Positions 47,805 to 60,032 of a stretch of DNA of 64,000 nt are shown here, piece after piece. Under the pieces are notes generated by a model, which was not told where the DNA came from, made no database searches, and worked only from the letters and a program-made list of their open reading frames with translations. Position 1 is the stretch's first letter; the number at the start of each line of letters is the position of its first letter. This DNA comes from Portulaca oleracea (Eukaryota; Streptophyta; Magnoliopsida; Caryophyllales; Portulacaceae), in assembly GCA_029582165.1 (NCBI GenBank), contig CM055877.1, positions 31,082,241 to 31,146,240 of the forward strand, written 5' to 3'. The position numbers and the translations under genes are program-made.

Positions 47805-49326
47805 CTTTTTGCCGAGATGGTGGATCAAGAGGTTCCAAAGTGATCCTCTTTTGGTTGATGGTGAGAGTGTAAGTGTTGGCCCTCCCATCATGTATGACAT
47901 GTCTATCATATAACCATGCCCTTCCCAACAAAACATGACAAGTATCCATGGGAACTATATCACACCATAATGAATCTTGATAATTCTTTCCAATTGAAAG
48001 ACTCACCACAACTCGTTGATCCACACGGATGCCTCGCCCTAGGCTTAGCCATTGTATTGTGTAGGGTGTGGGATGTGGGCTAATCTCCATTTGCAACTTC
48101 TTGACCATTGTTGTAGAGGCGGCATTGGTGCAACTTCCTCCATCTATGATCAAGGAGCATACTCTCCTTGGATGGTACAACGAGCGAAATATTGCTTCTC
48201 TTTGTAGTTGATCCTTTGGCACATTTGTGATATTCAAGGCCCTTTCTACCACAAGTAGTTCTCCTTCATCCGCCCTTCCACATATTCTTCTACTACATCT
48301 TCCTCTTCTTTGGCACCAACCCCAACTTCCTCTTCTTCCTCATACTCCGGCTCTACATATAAAGCACTTTGGTATTCCACCAAAGACACTACTCGCTTGT
48401 TTGGACACTCGACATAATGTCCCAACCCTTGGCATCGAAAACACCTTCTTGATGCTATGGGTTTGGTCACTTGGTCGTGAGGTTTAGGGATGGATGGGGC
48501 TGATTTTGTGGAGTTTTGTGGGAATGTGTTTCGTGGATGGTGGAGGTTTGGATGGGACGTAGGGTGGGCGTTTTTGTGGAGTTTGGTATTGGCTTGAGAC
48601 TTCTTTCCCTTATTTCTCCTTTGTTTTTCAACTTTAAGGGACAAGGAGCTCAATTCATCCAAAGTTTTGTATGGTTGTAATTCCACAACGTGTCTAATCC
48701 CATCATTAAGACCAAAAGATAACGTACCAAAGTTTGTGGCTCGTCCTCCTTTAGATCACACCTCCAAAGTAGATGCTCAAATTCCTTTGTGTACTCCTCC
48801 ACGCTTCTTCCTCCTTGGACCAATCTTTGCAATTTGTAGTAGTTGTCACGTAGGTAGCTAGATGGTAGGAACTTTTCTTGAGCTTTCTTTTCATCTTATC
48901 CCATGTACGCACCTTATCTTTCCCTTTGCTTGCGCTTCTTTTGCAAGTTTGTCCACCAAATGCTTGCATGTTTTCAAGCTTTAGGGCAACATACTTGACC
49001 TTCTTATCATCTTCCACATCTTTGAGATCAAAGACCCTTTCCACGTTGTATCCAATCCAAGTAAACTTCCTGATCAAGATCACCAACAAATTCGGGATCT
49101 CCACTTTGAAGTCGAACCTTTCCTCCTTTGACGTCCATGCCTCCTTCTTGGAACGCCCTTCTCCTTCTCCACTTGATGATTTACTTGATACTTCCTCAAG
49201 ATTCTCCCTATCTTGAAGGCATGTAGTATGCTACTTGTTTGTTGAGATACTTGATTCTTTGTTTCATCTTCTCAACATCTTCCGGGACGATGGAGAGGAC
49301 TTTGTAGGAGAGCTTGCACTCGCCAT
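47800..49326 (-). pseudogene. Unit 12 gag-protease, N-terminal part, split by insertion
   Basis: Starts at the ATG at 49326 and runs to the insertion point. Protease with D-G-G is in 47797-48252. The knuckle and linker are in 48246-48686 (the knuckle's last cysteine region near 48410 is one base off). The Gag core is spread over 48650-49104 in shifting frames. Many runs are one base shorter than in units 8, 11 and 15. Confidence 0.86.
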
Positions 49327-49638
49327 TAGAACCTATCTTGATTCACAAAGATCACAAGAAACTCATGGAAGGAAGGTTAGCACGGATGGGACGTGGGTAT
49401 GGGACGGATTTGGGTAGGTTTGTGTTTGGTTTTGGGTTCTTTGTGGAGCTTGGGGTTCTTTATGAGTTCTTGATGGGTTCTTGATGAGTTCTTGGAAGAA
49501 CTATCAAGGGAACGTGTGATGTAGAGATGAATGAAATTTTGTGATGGGAAACGTATGGTGGGAAACGTGGGAGAGAAAAGATTGTAAAGATTGTTTCAAG
49601 AACTAAGAGATTCAAACTCCTTAGCTCGATACCAATTT

Positions 49639-50575
49639 TGATGCATAATGGGACCAAGGGATGATCTCATTACACAATATCTAAGGATCTTTAAAACGAA
49701 GATAGGAATCTCCTTCTCAAAGTTCCAAATAACCAAAATGGAATAGAAATGGATGAAAAAGGATGGAAAGAACTATGAAAGATGATTACCAATCGGATGG
49801 AAATAATGAACGAATGGACAAACGAATGATGAATGATGATGAACGAATGAAGCTTGACGTGTTTGATGAAGGACAAATGCTTCTTGTTGAATGCTTGATG
49901 AATTCTTGTTGAATTCTTGATGAATAACACAAAATGGATGATAAATGGATGAATGAACGATGGATAGATGATGGCTTTTGAAGACTCTTGGAAGGATATA
50001 GCCACACCACCTTCAAGAGACCTTCAATTCCTTCCTTTCACCTTCAAGGATGCCACCTTGAATAGAAGAAGGGATAACTTCAAACTCCTCAAGAGAAACG
50101 AAAACTAGCACAAAAGCTAAAGAGAAAACAACACCATGTGTTTACTTTGTATTTGATATAAGAATGAATGAATTACAAGCACCTAGGGGGTATTTATAGC
50201 TACAACCCACCCTTAGGCGTCACCTAGCTTCAAGAAAAGATCCCTTAAGGGCTTACATCATTCATCCTAATACTTACATCATAAAGAAAACAATATACTA
50301 AACTATATTACAAATATGAATAACTCCTTGGATTCTCATCCAAATTCAAAGATTCTTGAACCATATGAAAGCTCTTGGAATGTAGAATAATCCCTTCTAG
50401 GATAACTTCTATCATAGCTTCATGGTCCTTGAATTAAGGAGCAAAGTATACGTCCGCATGAGTTGATCCCTTCCAAGTAGAGATAAAAGAGAGACTTGAA
50501 CTCTTCTACCTACTAGGTGAGTATTAGATGTCTCCATGGTTGACCTTGATGCATAAGGCCATCAATTATGCATCA
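49639..50575 (-). repeat. LTR M
   Basis: It is 937 bp. TATA box at 50191-50198. Primer site one base short (CTCGATACCA). First LTR with the CTATCATAGC, GCTAAAGAG and ACACAAAATGG variants. Confidence 0.95.
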
Positions 50576-50710
50576 TACACCCCGGTTGAAAAGTTTGTCC
50601 TCAAACTTTGGAAGATCAACTCGCTTGCCTTCTTCACAACGACTTTCTTCTTGAAAGCTTTGAAGTCATCGTAGATCCCTTTGATGAACTTCTTAAACTT
50701 TCTTCCTCGA

Positions 50711-51250
50711 TCACCATAAGACTTGAACTTGTATTTCTCCACCGTGAACGTAATGCTCACGTTGCTTCTCACTTAGTCTTACCACTTTACCCTTGTCATT
50801 TAGTATGAAACAATGTACCTTGATGACTTGGGCTATTTCCTCCTTTCGAATTCTTGGCCTTTCAACCAAGTGATCCAAGTAGATAGCTCTTGGATGCTCA
50901 TGGAAGATATGCTTCATAGGAAGGTTCAAAAGGTGGTGGATACTTGGATCCCTTTCCACGGTTTGTATCCAATCCAAGTAAACTTCCGGATCAAGATCAC
51001 CAACAAATTCGGGGATCTCCACTTTGAAGTCGAACCTTTCCTCCTTTGGACGTCCATGCCTCCTTCTTGGAACGTCCTCTTCTCCTTCTCCACTTGATGA
51101 TTTACTTGATACTTCCTCAAGATTCTCCCTATCTTGAAGGCGCATGTAGTATGCTACTTGTTTGTTGAGATACTTGATTCTTTGTTTCATCTTCTCAACA
51201 TCTTCTGGGGACGATGGAGAGGACTTTGTAGGAGAGCTTGCACTCGCCAT
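50711..51250 (-). CDS. Unit 13 short fused Gag (deletion derivative)
   Basis: An ATG-started frame of 179 codons. The first 100 residues are the Gag N-terminus (coiled coil, RFDFKVEIPEF, LDWIQTVER). They are joined directly and in phase to DPSIHHLLNLPMKH of the C-terminal region. The Gag core, knuckle, linker and protease are gone. The junction is at about 50949-50952. A two-base-short hairpin loop near 50757 shifts the last part, so KGIYDDFKAFKK (coded down to 50616) is out of phase here. With the common loop length the product would be about 212 aa. Function unknown; it could not form a particle without supplied Gag. Confidence 0.75.
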   Translation of the reverse strand: MASASSPTKSSPSSPEDVEKMKQRIKYLNKQVAYYMRLQDRENLEEVSSKSSSGEGEEDVPRRRHGRPKEERFDFKVEIPEFVGDLDPEVYLDWIQTVERDPSIHHLLNLPMKHIFHEHPRAIYLDHLVERPRIRKEEIAQVIKVHCFILNDKGKVVRLSEKQREHYVHGGEIQVQVLW

Positions 51251-51568
51251 TAGAACCTATCTTGATTCACAAAGATCACAAGAAACTCATGGAAGGAAGG
51301 TTAGCACGGATGGGACGTGGGTATGGGACGGATTTGGGTAGGTTTGTGTTTGGTTTTTGGGTTCTTTGTGGAGCTTGGGGTTCTTTATGAGTTCTTGATG
51401 GGTTCTTGATGAGTTCTTGGAAGAACTATCAAGGGGAACGTGTGATGTAGAGATGAATGAAATTTTGTGATGGGAAACGTATGGTGGGAAACGTGTGGGA
51501 GAGAAAAGATTGTAAAAGATTGTTTCAAGAACTAAGAGATTCAAACTCCTTAGCTCTGATACCAATTT

Positions 51569-52518
51569 TGATGCATAATGGGACCAAGGGATGATCTCAT
51601 TACACAATATCTAAGGATCTTTAAAAACGAAGATAGGAATCTCCCTTCTCAAAGTTCCAAATAACCAAAAATGGAATAGAAATGGATGAAAAAGGATGGA
51701 AAGAACTATGAAAGATGATTACCAATCGGATGGAAATAATGAACGAATGGACAAACGAATGATGAATGATGATGAACGAATGAAGCTTGGACGTGTTTGA
51801 TGAAGGACAAATGCTTCTTGTTGAATGCTTGATGAATTCTTGTTGAATTCTTGATGAATAACACAAAATGGATGATAAATGGATGAATGAACGATGGATA
51901 GATGATGGCTTTTGAAGACTCTTGGAAGGATATAGCCACACCACCTTCAAGAGACCTTCAATTCCTTCCTTTCACCTTCAAGGATGCCACCCTTGAATAG
52001 AAGAAGGGGATAACTTCGAAACTCCCTCAAGAGAAACGAAAACTAGCACAAAAGCTAAAGAGAAAACAACACCATGTGTTTACTTTGTATTTGATATAAG
52101 AATGAATGAATTACAAGCACCTAGGAGGGGGTATTTATAGCTACAACCCACCCCTTAGGCGTCACCTAGCTTCAAGAAAAGACCCCTTAAGGGCTTACAT
52201 CATTCATCCTAATGCTTACATCATAAAGAAAACAATATACTAAACTATATTACAAATATGAATAACTCCTTGGATTCTCATCCAAATTCAAAGATTCTTG
52301 AACCATATGAAAGCTCTTGGAATGTAGAATAATCCCTTCTAGGATAACTTCTATCATAGCTTCATGGTCCTTGAATTAAGGAGCAAAAGTATACGTCCGC
52401 ATGAGTTGATCCCTTCCAAGTAGAGATAAAAGAGAGACTTGAACTCTTCTACCTACTAGGTGAGTATTAGATGTCTCCATGGTTGACCTTGATGCATAAG
52501 GCCATCAATTATGCATCA
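51569..52518 (-). repeat. LTR N
   Basis: It is 950 bp. TATA box at 52132-52139. Intact primer site at 51553-51564. Shares the three LTR M variants. Confidence 0.95.
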
Positions 52519-52560
52519 TACACCCCCGGTTGAAAAAGTTTGTCCTCAAACTTTGGAAGA

Positions 52561-53197
52561 TCAACTCTCGCTTGCCTTCTTCACAACGACTTTCTTCTTG
52601 AAAGCTTTGAAGTCATCGTAGATCCCTTTGATGAACTTCTTAAACTTTCTTCCTCGATCACCATAAGACTTGAACTTGTATTTCTCCACCGTGAACGTGG
52701 TCGCTCACGTTGCTTCTCACTTAGTCTTACCACTTTACCCTTGTCATTTAGTATGAAACAATGTACCTTGATGACTTGGGCTATTTCCTCCTTTCAATTC
52801 TTGGCCTTTCAACCAAGTGATCCAAGTAGATAGCTCTTGGATGCTCATGGAAGATATGCTTCATAGGAAGGTTCAAAAGGTGGTGGATACTTGGATCCCT
52901 TTCCACGGTTTGTATCCAATCCAAGTAAACTTCCGGATCAAGATCACCAACAAATTCGGGGATCTCCACTTTGAAGTCGAACCTTTCCTCCTTTGGACGT
53001 CCATGCCTCCTTCTTGGAACGTCCTCTTCTCCTTCTCCACTTGATGATTTACTTGATACTTCCTCAAGATTCTCCCTATCTTGAAGGCGCATGTAGTATG
53101 CTACTTGTTTGTTGAGATACTTGATTCTTTGTTTCATCTTCTCAACATCTTATGGTGACGATGGAGAGGACTTTGTAGGAGAGCTTGCACTCGCCAT
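52561..53197 (-). pseudogene. Unit 14 short fused Gag (deletion derivative)
   Basis: Same junction as unit 13, at about 52897-52899. The ATG is at 53197, but altered bases at 53150-53157 (TATGGTGACG) shift the frame right after the start. The fused part is open over 52781-53137. The next break is in the RIRKEE region near 52795. Confidence 0.8.
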
Positions 53198-53510
53198 TAG
53201 AAACTATCTTGATTCACAAAGATCACAAGAAACTCATGGAAGGAAGGTTAGCACGGATGGGACGTGGGTATGGGACCATTTGGGTAGGTTTGTGTTTGGT
53301 TTTTGGGTTCTTTGTGGAGCTTGGGGTTCTTTATGAGTTCTTGATGGGTTCTTGATGAGTTCTTGGAAGAACTATCAAGGGGAACGTGTGATGTAGAGAT
53401 GAATGAAATTTTGTGATGGGAAACGTATGGTGGGAAACGTGTGGGAGAGAAAAGATTGTAAAAGATTGTTTCAAGAACTAAGAGATTCAAACTCCTTAGC
53501 TCGACAATTT

Positions 53511-54456
53511 TGATGCATAATGGGACCAAGGGATGATCTCATTACACAATATCTAAGGATCTTTAAAACGAAGATAGGAATCTCCTTCTCAAAGTTCCAA
53601 ATAACCAAAATGGAATAGAAATGGATGAAAAAGGATGGAAAGAACTATGAAAGATGATTACCAATCGGATGGAAATAATGAACGAATGGACAAACGAATG
53701 ATGAATGATGATGAACGAATGAAGCTTGGACGTGTTTGATGAAGGACAAATGCTTCTTGTTGAATGCTTGATGAATTCTTGTTGAATTCTTGATGAATAA
53801 CACGAAATGGATGATAAATGGATGAATGAACGATGGATAGATGATGGCTTTTGAAGACTCTTGGAAGGATATAGCCACACCACCTTCAAGAGACCTTCAA
53901 TTCCTTCCTTTCACCTTCAAGGATGCCACCCTTGAATAGAAGAAGGGGATAACTCAAACTCCTCAAGAGAAACGAAAACTAGCACAAAAGCTAGAGAGAA
54001 AACAACACCATGTGTTTACTTTGTATTTGATATAAGAATGAATGAATTACAAGCACCTAGGAGGGGGTATTTATAGCTACAACCCACCCCTTAGGCGTCA
54101 CCTAGCTTCAAGAAAAGACCCCTTAAGGGCTTACATCATTCATCCTAATGCTTACATCATAAAGAAAACAATATACTAAACTATATTACAAATATGAATA
54201 ACTCCTTGGATTCTCATCCAAATTCAAAGATTCTTGAACCATATGAAAGCTCTTGGAATGTAGAATAATCCCTTCTAGGATAACTTCTATGATAGCTTCA
54301 TGGTCCTTGAATTAAGGAGCAAAAGTATACGTCCGCATGAGTTGATCCCTTCCAAGTAGAGAGATAAAAGAGAGACTTGAACTCTTCTACCTACTAGGTG
54401 AGTATTAGATGTCTCCATGGTTGACCTTGATGCATAAGGCCATCAATTATGCATCA
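53511..54456 (-). repeat. LTR O
   Basis: It is 946 bp. TATA box at 54068-54075. Degenerate primer site (CTCGACAATTTT). It has none of the M/N/P variants although it lies between N and P. Confidence 0.95.
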
Positions 54457-54498
54457 TACACCCCCGGTTGAAAAAGTTTGTCCTCAAACTTTGGAAGA
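54457..54498 (-). promoter_or_regulatory. Polypurine tract and pre-tract region of the array family (reference copy)
   Basis: On the minus strand this reads AAGTTTGAGGACAAACTTTT, then TCAACCGGGGGTGTA, up to the LTR at 54456. The purine run primes plus-strand synthesis. Other units vary at the CCGG (CACCCTGTTG in 4, CACCCTGCTG in 8 and 16, CACCCCTTG in 6). Confidence 0.8.
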
Positions 54499-56482
54499 TC
54501 AACTCTCGCTTGCCTTCTTCACAACGACTTTCTTCTTGAAAGCTTTGAAGTCATCGTAGATCCCTTTGATGAACTTCTTAAACTTTCTTCCTCGATCACC
54601 ATAAGACTTGAACTTGTATTTCTCCACCGTGAACGTGGGCTGTTCACGTTGCTTCTCACTTAGTCTTACCACTTTACCCTTGTCATTTAGTATGAAACAA
54701 TGTACCTTGATGACTTGGGCTATTTCCTCCTTTCGAATTCTTGGCCTTTCAACCAAGTGATCCAAGTAGATAGCTCTTGGATGCTCATGGAAGATATGCT
54801 TCATAGGAAGGTTCAAAAGGTGGTGGATACTTGGATCCGTTTCTTTCTTCTCCAAATGTGTAAGAATAGGATCCTTATACTCTTCATGCCCTTGATTCTC
54901 CATCTTCATGATTGACACAATATGACGTTTCTCCTCTTTTTGCCGAGATGGTGGATCAAGAGGTTCCAAAGTGATCCTCTTTTGGTTGATGGTGAGAGTG
55001 TAAGTGTTGGCCCTCCCATCATGTATGACATGTCTATCATATAACCATGCCCTTCCCAACAAAACATGACAAGTATCCATGGGAACTATATCACACCATA
55101 ATGAATCTTGATAATTCTTTCCAATTGAAAGACTCACCACAACTCGTTGATCCACACGGATGCCTCGCCCTAGGCTTAGCCATTGTATTGTGTAGGGTGT
55201 GGGATGTGGGCTAATCTCCATTTGCAACTTCTTGACCATTGTTGTAGAGGCGGCATTGGTGCAACTTCCTCCATCTATGATCAAGGAGCATACTCTCCCT
55301 TGGATGGTACAACGAGAGCGAAATATTGCTTCTCTTTGTAGTTGATCCTTTGGCACATTTGTGATATTCAAGGCCCTTTCTACCACAAGTAGTTCTCCTT
55401 CATCTGGCCCTTCCACATATTCTTCTACTACATCTTCCTCTTCTTTGGCACCAACCCCAACTTCCTCTTCTTCCTCATACTCCGGCTCTACATATAAAGC
55501 ACTTTGGTATTCCACCAAAGACACTACTCGCTTGTTTGGACACTCCGAAGCATAATGTCCCAACCCTTGGCATCGAAAACACCTTCTTGATGCTATGGGT
55601 TTGGTCACTTGGTCGTGAGGTTTAGGGATGGATGGGAGCTGATTTTGTGGAGTTTTTGTGGGAATGTGTTTCGTGGATGGTGGAGGGTTTGGATGGGACG
55701 TAGGGTGGGGCGTTTTTTGTGGAGTTTGGTATTGGCTTGAGACTTCTTTCCCCTTATTTCTCCTTTGTTTTTCAACTTTAAGGGACAAGGAGCTCAATTC
55801 ATCCAAAGTTTTGTATGGTTGTAATTCCACAACGTGTCTAATCCCATCATTAAGACCAAAAAGATAACGTACCAAAGTTTGTGGCTCGTCCTCCTTTAGA
55901 TCACACCTCCAAAGTAGATGCTCAAATTCCTTTGTGTACTCCTCCACGCTTCTTCCTCCTTGGACCAATCTTTGCAATTTGTAGTAGTTGTCACGTAGGT
56001 AGCTAGATGGTAGGAACTTTTCTTGGAGCTTTCTTTTCATCTTATCCCATGTACGCACCTTATCTTTCCCGTTTGCTTGCCGCTTCTTTGCAAGTTTGTC
56101 CACCAAATGCTTGCATGTTTTCAAGCTTTAGGGCAACATACTTGACCTTCTTATCATCTTCCACATCTTTGAGATCAAAGACCCTTTCCACGGTTTGAAT
56201 CCAATCCAAATAAAATTAAGGATCAAGATCACCAACAAATTCGGGGATCTCCACTTTGAAGTCGAACCTTTCCTCCTTTGGACGTCCATGCCTCCTTCTT
56301 GGAACTTCCTCTTCTCCTTCTCCACTTGATGATTTACTTGATACTTCCTCAAGATTCTCCCTATCTTGAAGGCGCATGTAGTATGCTACTTGTTTGTTGA
56401 GATACTTGATTCTTTGTTTCATCTTCTCAACATCTTCTGGGGACGATGGAGAGGACTTTGTAGGAGAGCTTGCACTCGCCAT
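54499..56482 (-). pseudogene. Unit 15 Gag-knuckle-protease-C-terminal protein, best copy
   Basis: Reads from the ATG at 56482. N-terminal Gag (88 codons) ends at a stop near 56216, where TTAATTTTATTTGG replaces the usual bases. The second frame then runs 541 codons (56124 to 54499) without a break: the rest of the Gag core, CCHC knuckle (55540-55581), acidic linker, protease D-G-G (55267-55275), and the lysine-rich C-terminal region ending KGIYDDFKAFKKKVVVKKAS. Total length would be about 661 aa. By analogy with the 6.3-kb element it would supply particle protein and protease. The last 140 residues occupy the place of pol and resemble no domain I know. Confidence 0.9.
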
Positions 56483-56796
56483 TAGAACCTATCTTGATTC
56501 ACAAAGATCACAAGAAACTCATGGAAGGAAGGTTAGCACGGATGGGACGTGGGTATGGGACGGATTTGGGTAGGTTTGTGTTTGGTTTTTGGGTTCTTTG
56601 TGGAGCTTGGGGTTCTTTATGAGTTCTTGATGGGTTCTTGATGAGTTCTTGGAAGAACTATCAAGGAACGTGTGATGTAGAGATGAATGAAATTTTGTGA
56701 TGGGAAACGTATGGTGGGAAACGTGTGAGAGAAAAGATTGTAAAAGATTGTTTCAAGAACTAAGAGATTCAAACTCCTTAGCTCTGATACCAATTT
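56483..56796 (-). other. Leader of the array family (reference copy)
   Basis: Noncoding stretch of about 310 nt between the primer site (56781-56792, intact) and the Gag ATG. It contains the palindrome-like GTTCTTCCAAGAAC (minus strand, about 56645-56660), CATCAAGAAC repeats and the CTCCACAAAGAACCC segment, all shared with the other two families. Each of the other 17 units has the same leader. Confidence 0.75.
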
Positions 56797-57736
56797 TGAT
56801 GCATAATGGGACCAAGGGATGATCTCATTACACAATATCTAAGGATCTTTAAAAACGAAGATAGGAATCTCCCTTCTCAAAGTTCCAAATAACCAAAAAT
56901 GGAATAGAAATGGATGAAAAGTATGTAAAGAACTATGAAAGATGATTACCAATCGGATGGAAATAATGAACGAATGGACAAACGAATGATGAATGATGAT
57001 GAACGAATGAAGCTTGGACGTGTTTGATGAAGGACAAATGCTTCTTGTTGAATGCTTGATGAATTCTTGTTGAATTCTTGATGAATAACACAAAATGGAT
57101 GATAAATGGATGAATGAACGATGGATAGATGATGGCTTTTGAAGACTCTTGGAAGGATATAGCCACACCACCTTCAAGAGACCTTCAATTCCTTCCTTTC
57201 ACCTTCAAGGATGCCACCCTTGAATAGAAGAAGGGATAACTTCAAACTCCTCAAGAGAAACGAAAACTAGCAAAAGCTAAAGAGAAAACAACACCATGTG
57301 TTTACTTTGTATTTGATATAAGAATGAATGAATTACAAGCACCTAGGAGGGGTATTTATAGCTACAACCCACCCTTAGGCGTCACCTAGCTTCAAGAAAA
57401 GACCCTTAAGGGCTTACATCATTCATCCTAATGCTTACATCATAAAGAAAACAATATACTAAACTATATTACAAATATGAATAACTCCTTGGATTCTCAT
57501 CCAAATTCAAAGATTCTTGAACCATATGAAAGCTCTTGAATGTAGAATAATCCCTTCTAGGATAACTTCTATCATAGCTTCATGGTCCTTGAATTAAGGA
57601 GCAAAGTATACGTCCGCATGAGTTGATCCCTTCCAAGTAGAGAGATAAAGAGAGACTTGAACTCTTCTACCTACTAGGTGAGTATTAGATGTCTCCATGG
57701 TTGACCTTGATGCATAAGGCCATCAATTATGCATCA
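56797..57736 (-). repeat. LTR P
   Basis: It is 940 bp. TATA box at 57353-57360. Intact primer site at 56781-56792. Carries the M/N variants CTATCATAGC, GCTAAAGAG and ACACAAAATGG. Small altered patch at 56920-56930. Confidence 0.95.
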
Positions 57737-57796
57737 TACACCCTGCTGAAAAAGTTTGTCCTCAAACTTTGGAAGATCAACTCTCGCTTGCCTTCT

Positions 57797-59720
57797 TCAC
57801 AACGACTTTCTTCTTGAAAGCTTTGAAGTCATCGTAGATCCCTTTGATGAACTTCTTAAACTTTCTTCCTCGATCACCATAAGACTTGAACTTGTATTTC
57901 TCCACCGTGAACGTGGCTGTTCACGTTGCTTCTCACTTAGTCTTACCACTTTACCCTTGTCATTTAGTATGAAACAATGTACCTTGATGACTTGGGCTAT
58001 TTCCTCCTTTCGAATTCTTGGCCTTTCAACCAAGTGATCCAAGTAGATAGCTCTTGGATGCTCATGGAAGATATGCTTCATAGGAAGGTTCAAAAGGTGG
58101 TGGATACTTGATCCGCTTTCTTTCTTCTTCAAATGTGTAAGAATAGGATCCTTATACTCTTCATACCCTTGATTCTCCATCTTCATGATTGACACAATAT
58201 GACGTTTCTCCTTTTGCCGAGATGGTGGATCAAGAGGTGCCAAAGTGATCCTCTTTTGGTTGATGGTGAGAGTGTAAGTGTTGGCCCTCCCATCATGTAT
58301 GACATGTCTATCATATAACCATGCCCTTCCCAACAAAACATGACAAGTATCCATGGAACTATATCACACCATAATGAATCTTGATAATTCTTTCCAATTG
58401 AAAGACTCACCACAACTCGTTGATCCACACGGATGCCTCGCCTAGGCTTAGCCATTGTATTGTGTAGGGTGTGGGATGTGGGCTTATCTCCATTTGCAAC
58501 TTCTTGACCATTGTTGTAGAGGCGGCATTGGTGCAACTTCCTCCATCTATGATCAAGTAGCATACTCTCCTTGATGGTACAACGAGCGAAATTGCTTCTC
58601 TTTGTAGTTGATCCTCGCACATTTGTGATATTCAAGGCCCTTTCTACCACAAGTAGTTCTCCTTCATCCGGCCCTTCCACATATTCTTCTACTACATCTT
58701 CCTCTTCTTTGGCACCAACCCCAACTTCCTCTTCTTCCTCATACTCCGCTCTACATATAAAGCACTTTGGTACTCCACCAAAGACACTACTCGCTTGTTT
58801 GGACACTCGAAGCATAATGTCCCAACCCTTGGCATCGAAAACACCTTCTTGATGCTATGGGTTTGGTCACTGGTCGTGAGGTTTAGGGATGGATGGGGGC
58901 TGATTTTGTGGAGTTTTGTGGGAATGTGTTTCGTGGATGGTGGAGGGTTTGGGGGTGAGGTGGGGCGTTTTTGTGGAGTTTGGTATTGGCTTGAGACTTC
59001 TTTCCCTTATTTCTCCTTTGTTTTCAACTTTAAGGGACAAGGAGCTCAATTCATCCAAAGTTTTGTATGGTTGTAATTCCACAACGTGTCTAATCCCATC
59101 ATTAAGACCAAAAGATAACGTACTCAAAGTTTGTGGCTCGTCCTCCTTTAGATCACACCTCCAAAGTAGATGCTCAAATTCCTTTGTGTACTCCTCCACG
59201 CTTCTTCCTCCTTGGACCAATCTTTGCAATTTGTAGTAGTTGTCACGTAGGTAGCTAGATGGTAGGAACTTTTCGAGCTTTCTTTTCATCTTATCCCATG
59301 CACGCACCTTATCTTTCCCTTTGCTTGCGCTTTTGCAAGTTTGTCCACCAAATGCTTGCATGTTTTCAAGCTTTAGGGCAACATACTTGACCTTCTTATC
59401 ATCTTCCACATCTTTGAGATCAAAGACCCTTTCCACGGTTTGTATCCAATCCAAGTAAACTTCGGATCAAGATCACCAACAAATTGGGATCTCCACTTTG
59501 AAGTCGAACCTTTCCTCCTTTGACGTCCATGCCTCCTTCTTGAACGCCCTCTTCTCCTTCTCCACTTGATGATTTACTTGATACTTCCTCAAGATTCTCC
59601 CTATCTTGAAGGCGCATGTAGTATGCTACTTGTTTGTTGAGATACTTGATTCTTTGTTTCATCTTCTCAACATCTTCAGGGACGATGGAGAGGACTTTGT
59701 AGAGAGCTTGCACTCGCCAT
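57797..59720 (-). pseudogene. Unit 16 gag-protease relic
   Basis: ATG at 59720. Open blocks: C-terminal region 57797-58354, linker to protease tail 58183-58815, Gag core 58867-59454, N-terminal Gag 59420-59713. This is the shortest full-size interior (2.30 kb), with many runs shortened, including the proline-rich linker near 58950. The protease motif is read in a frame other than its linker. Confidence 0.85.
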
Positions 59721-60032
59721 TAGAACCTATCTTGATTCACAAAGATCACAAGAAACTCATGGAAGGAAGGTTAGCACGGATGGGACGTGGGTATGGGACG
59801 GATTTGGGTAGGTTTGTGTTTGGTTTTGGGTTCTTTGTGGAGCTTGGGGTTCTTTATGAGTTCTTGATGGGTTCTTGATGAGTTCTTGGAAGAACTATCA
59901 AGGGAACGTGTGATGTAGAGATGAATGAAATTTTGTGATGGGAAACGATGGTGGGAAACGTGGGAGAGAAAAGATTGTAAAAGATTGTTTCAAGAACTAA
60001 GAGATTCAAACTCCTTAGCTCGATACCAATTT

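Noticed and set aside
50576..51568. Short units as independent solo insertions
   Set aside because: They share LTRs with their neighbours and have no target duplications of their own, so they are part of the array.
55361..55555. Plus-strand open frames rich in Ser and Thr, repeated in every unit (also 55658-55867)
   Set aside because: Antisense of the acidic linker (Glu codons read as Ser/Leu) and of the proline-rich linker of the gag-protease gene.
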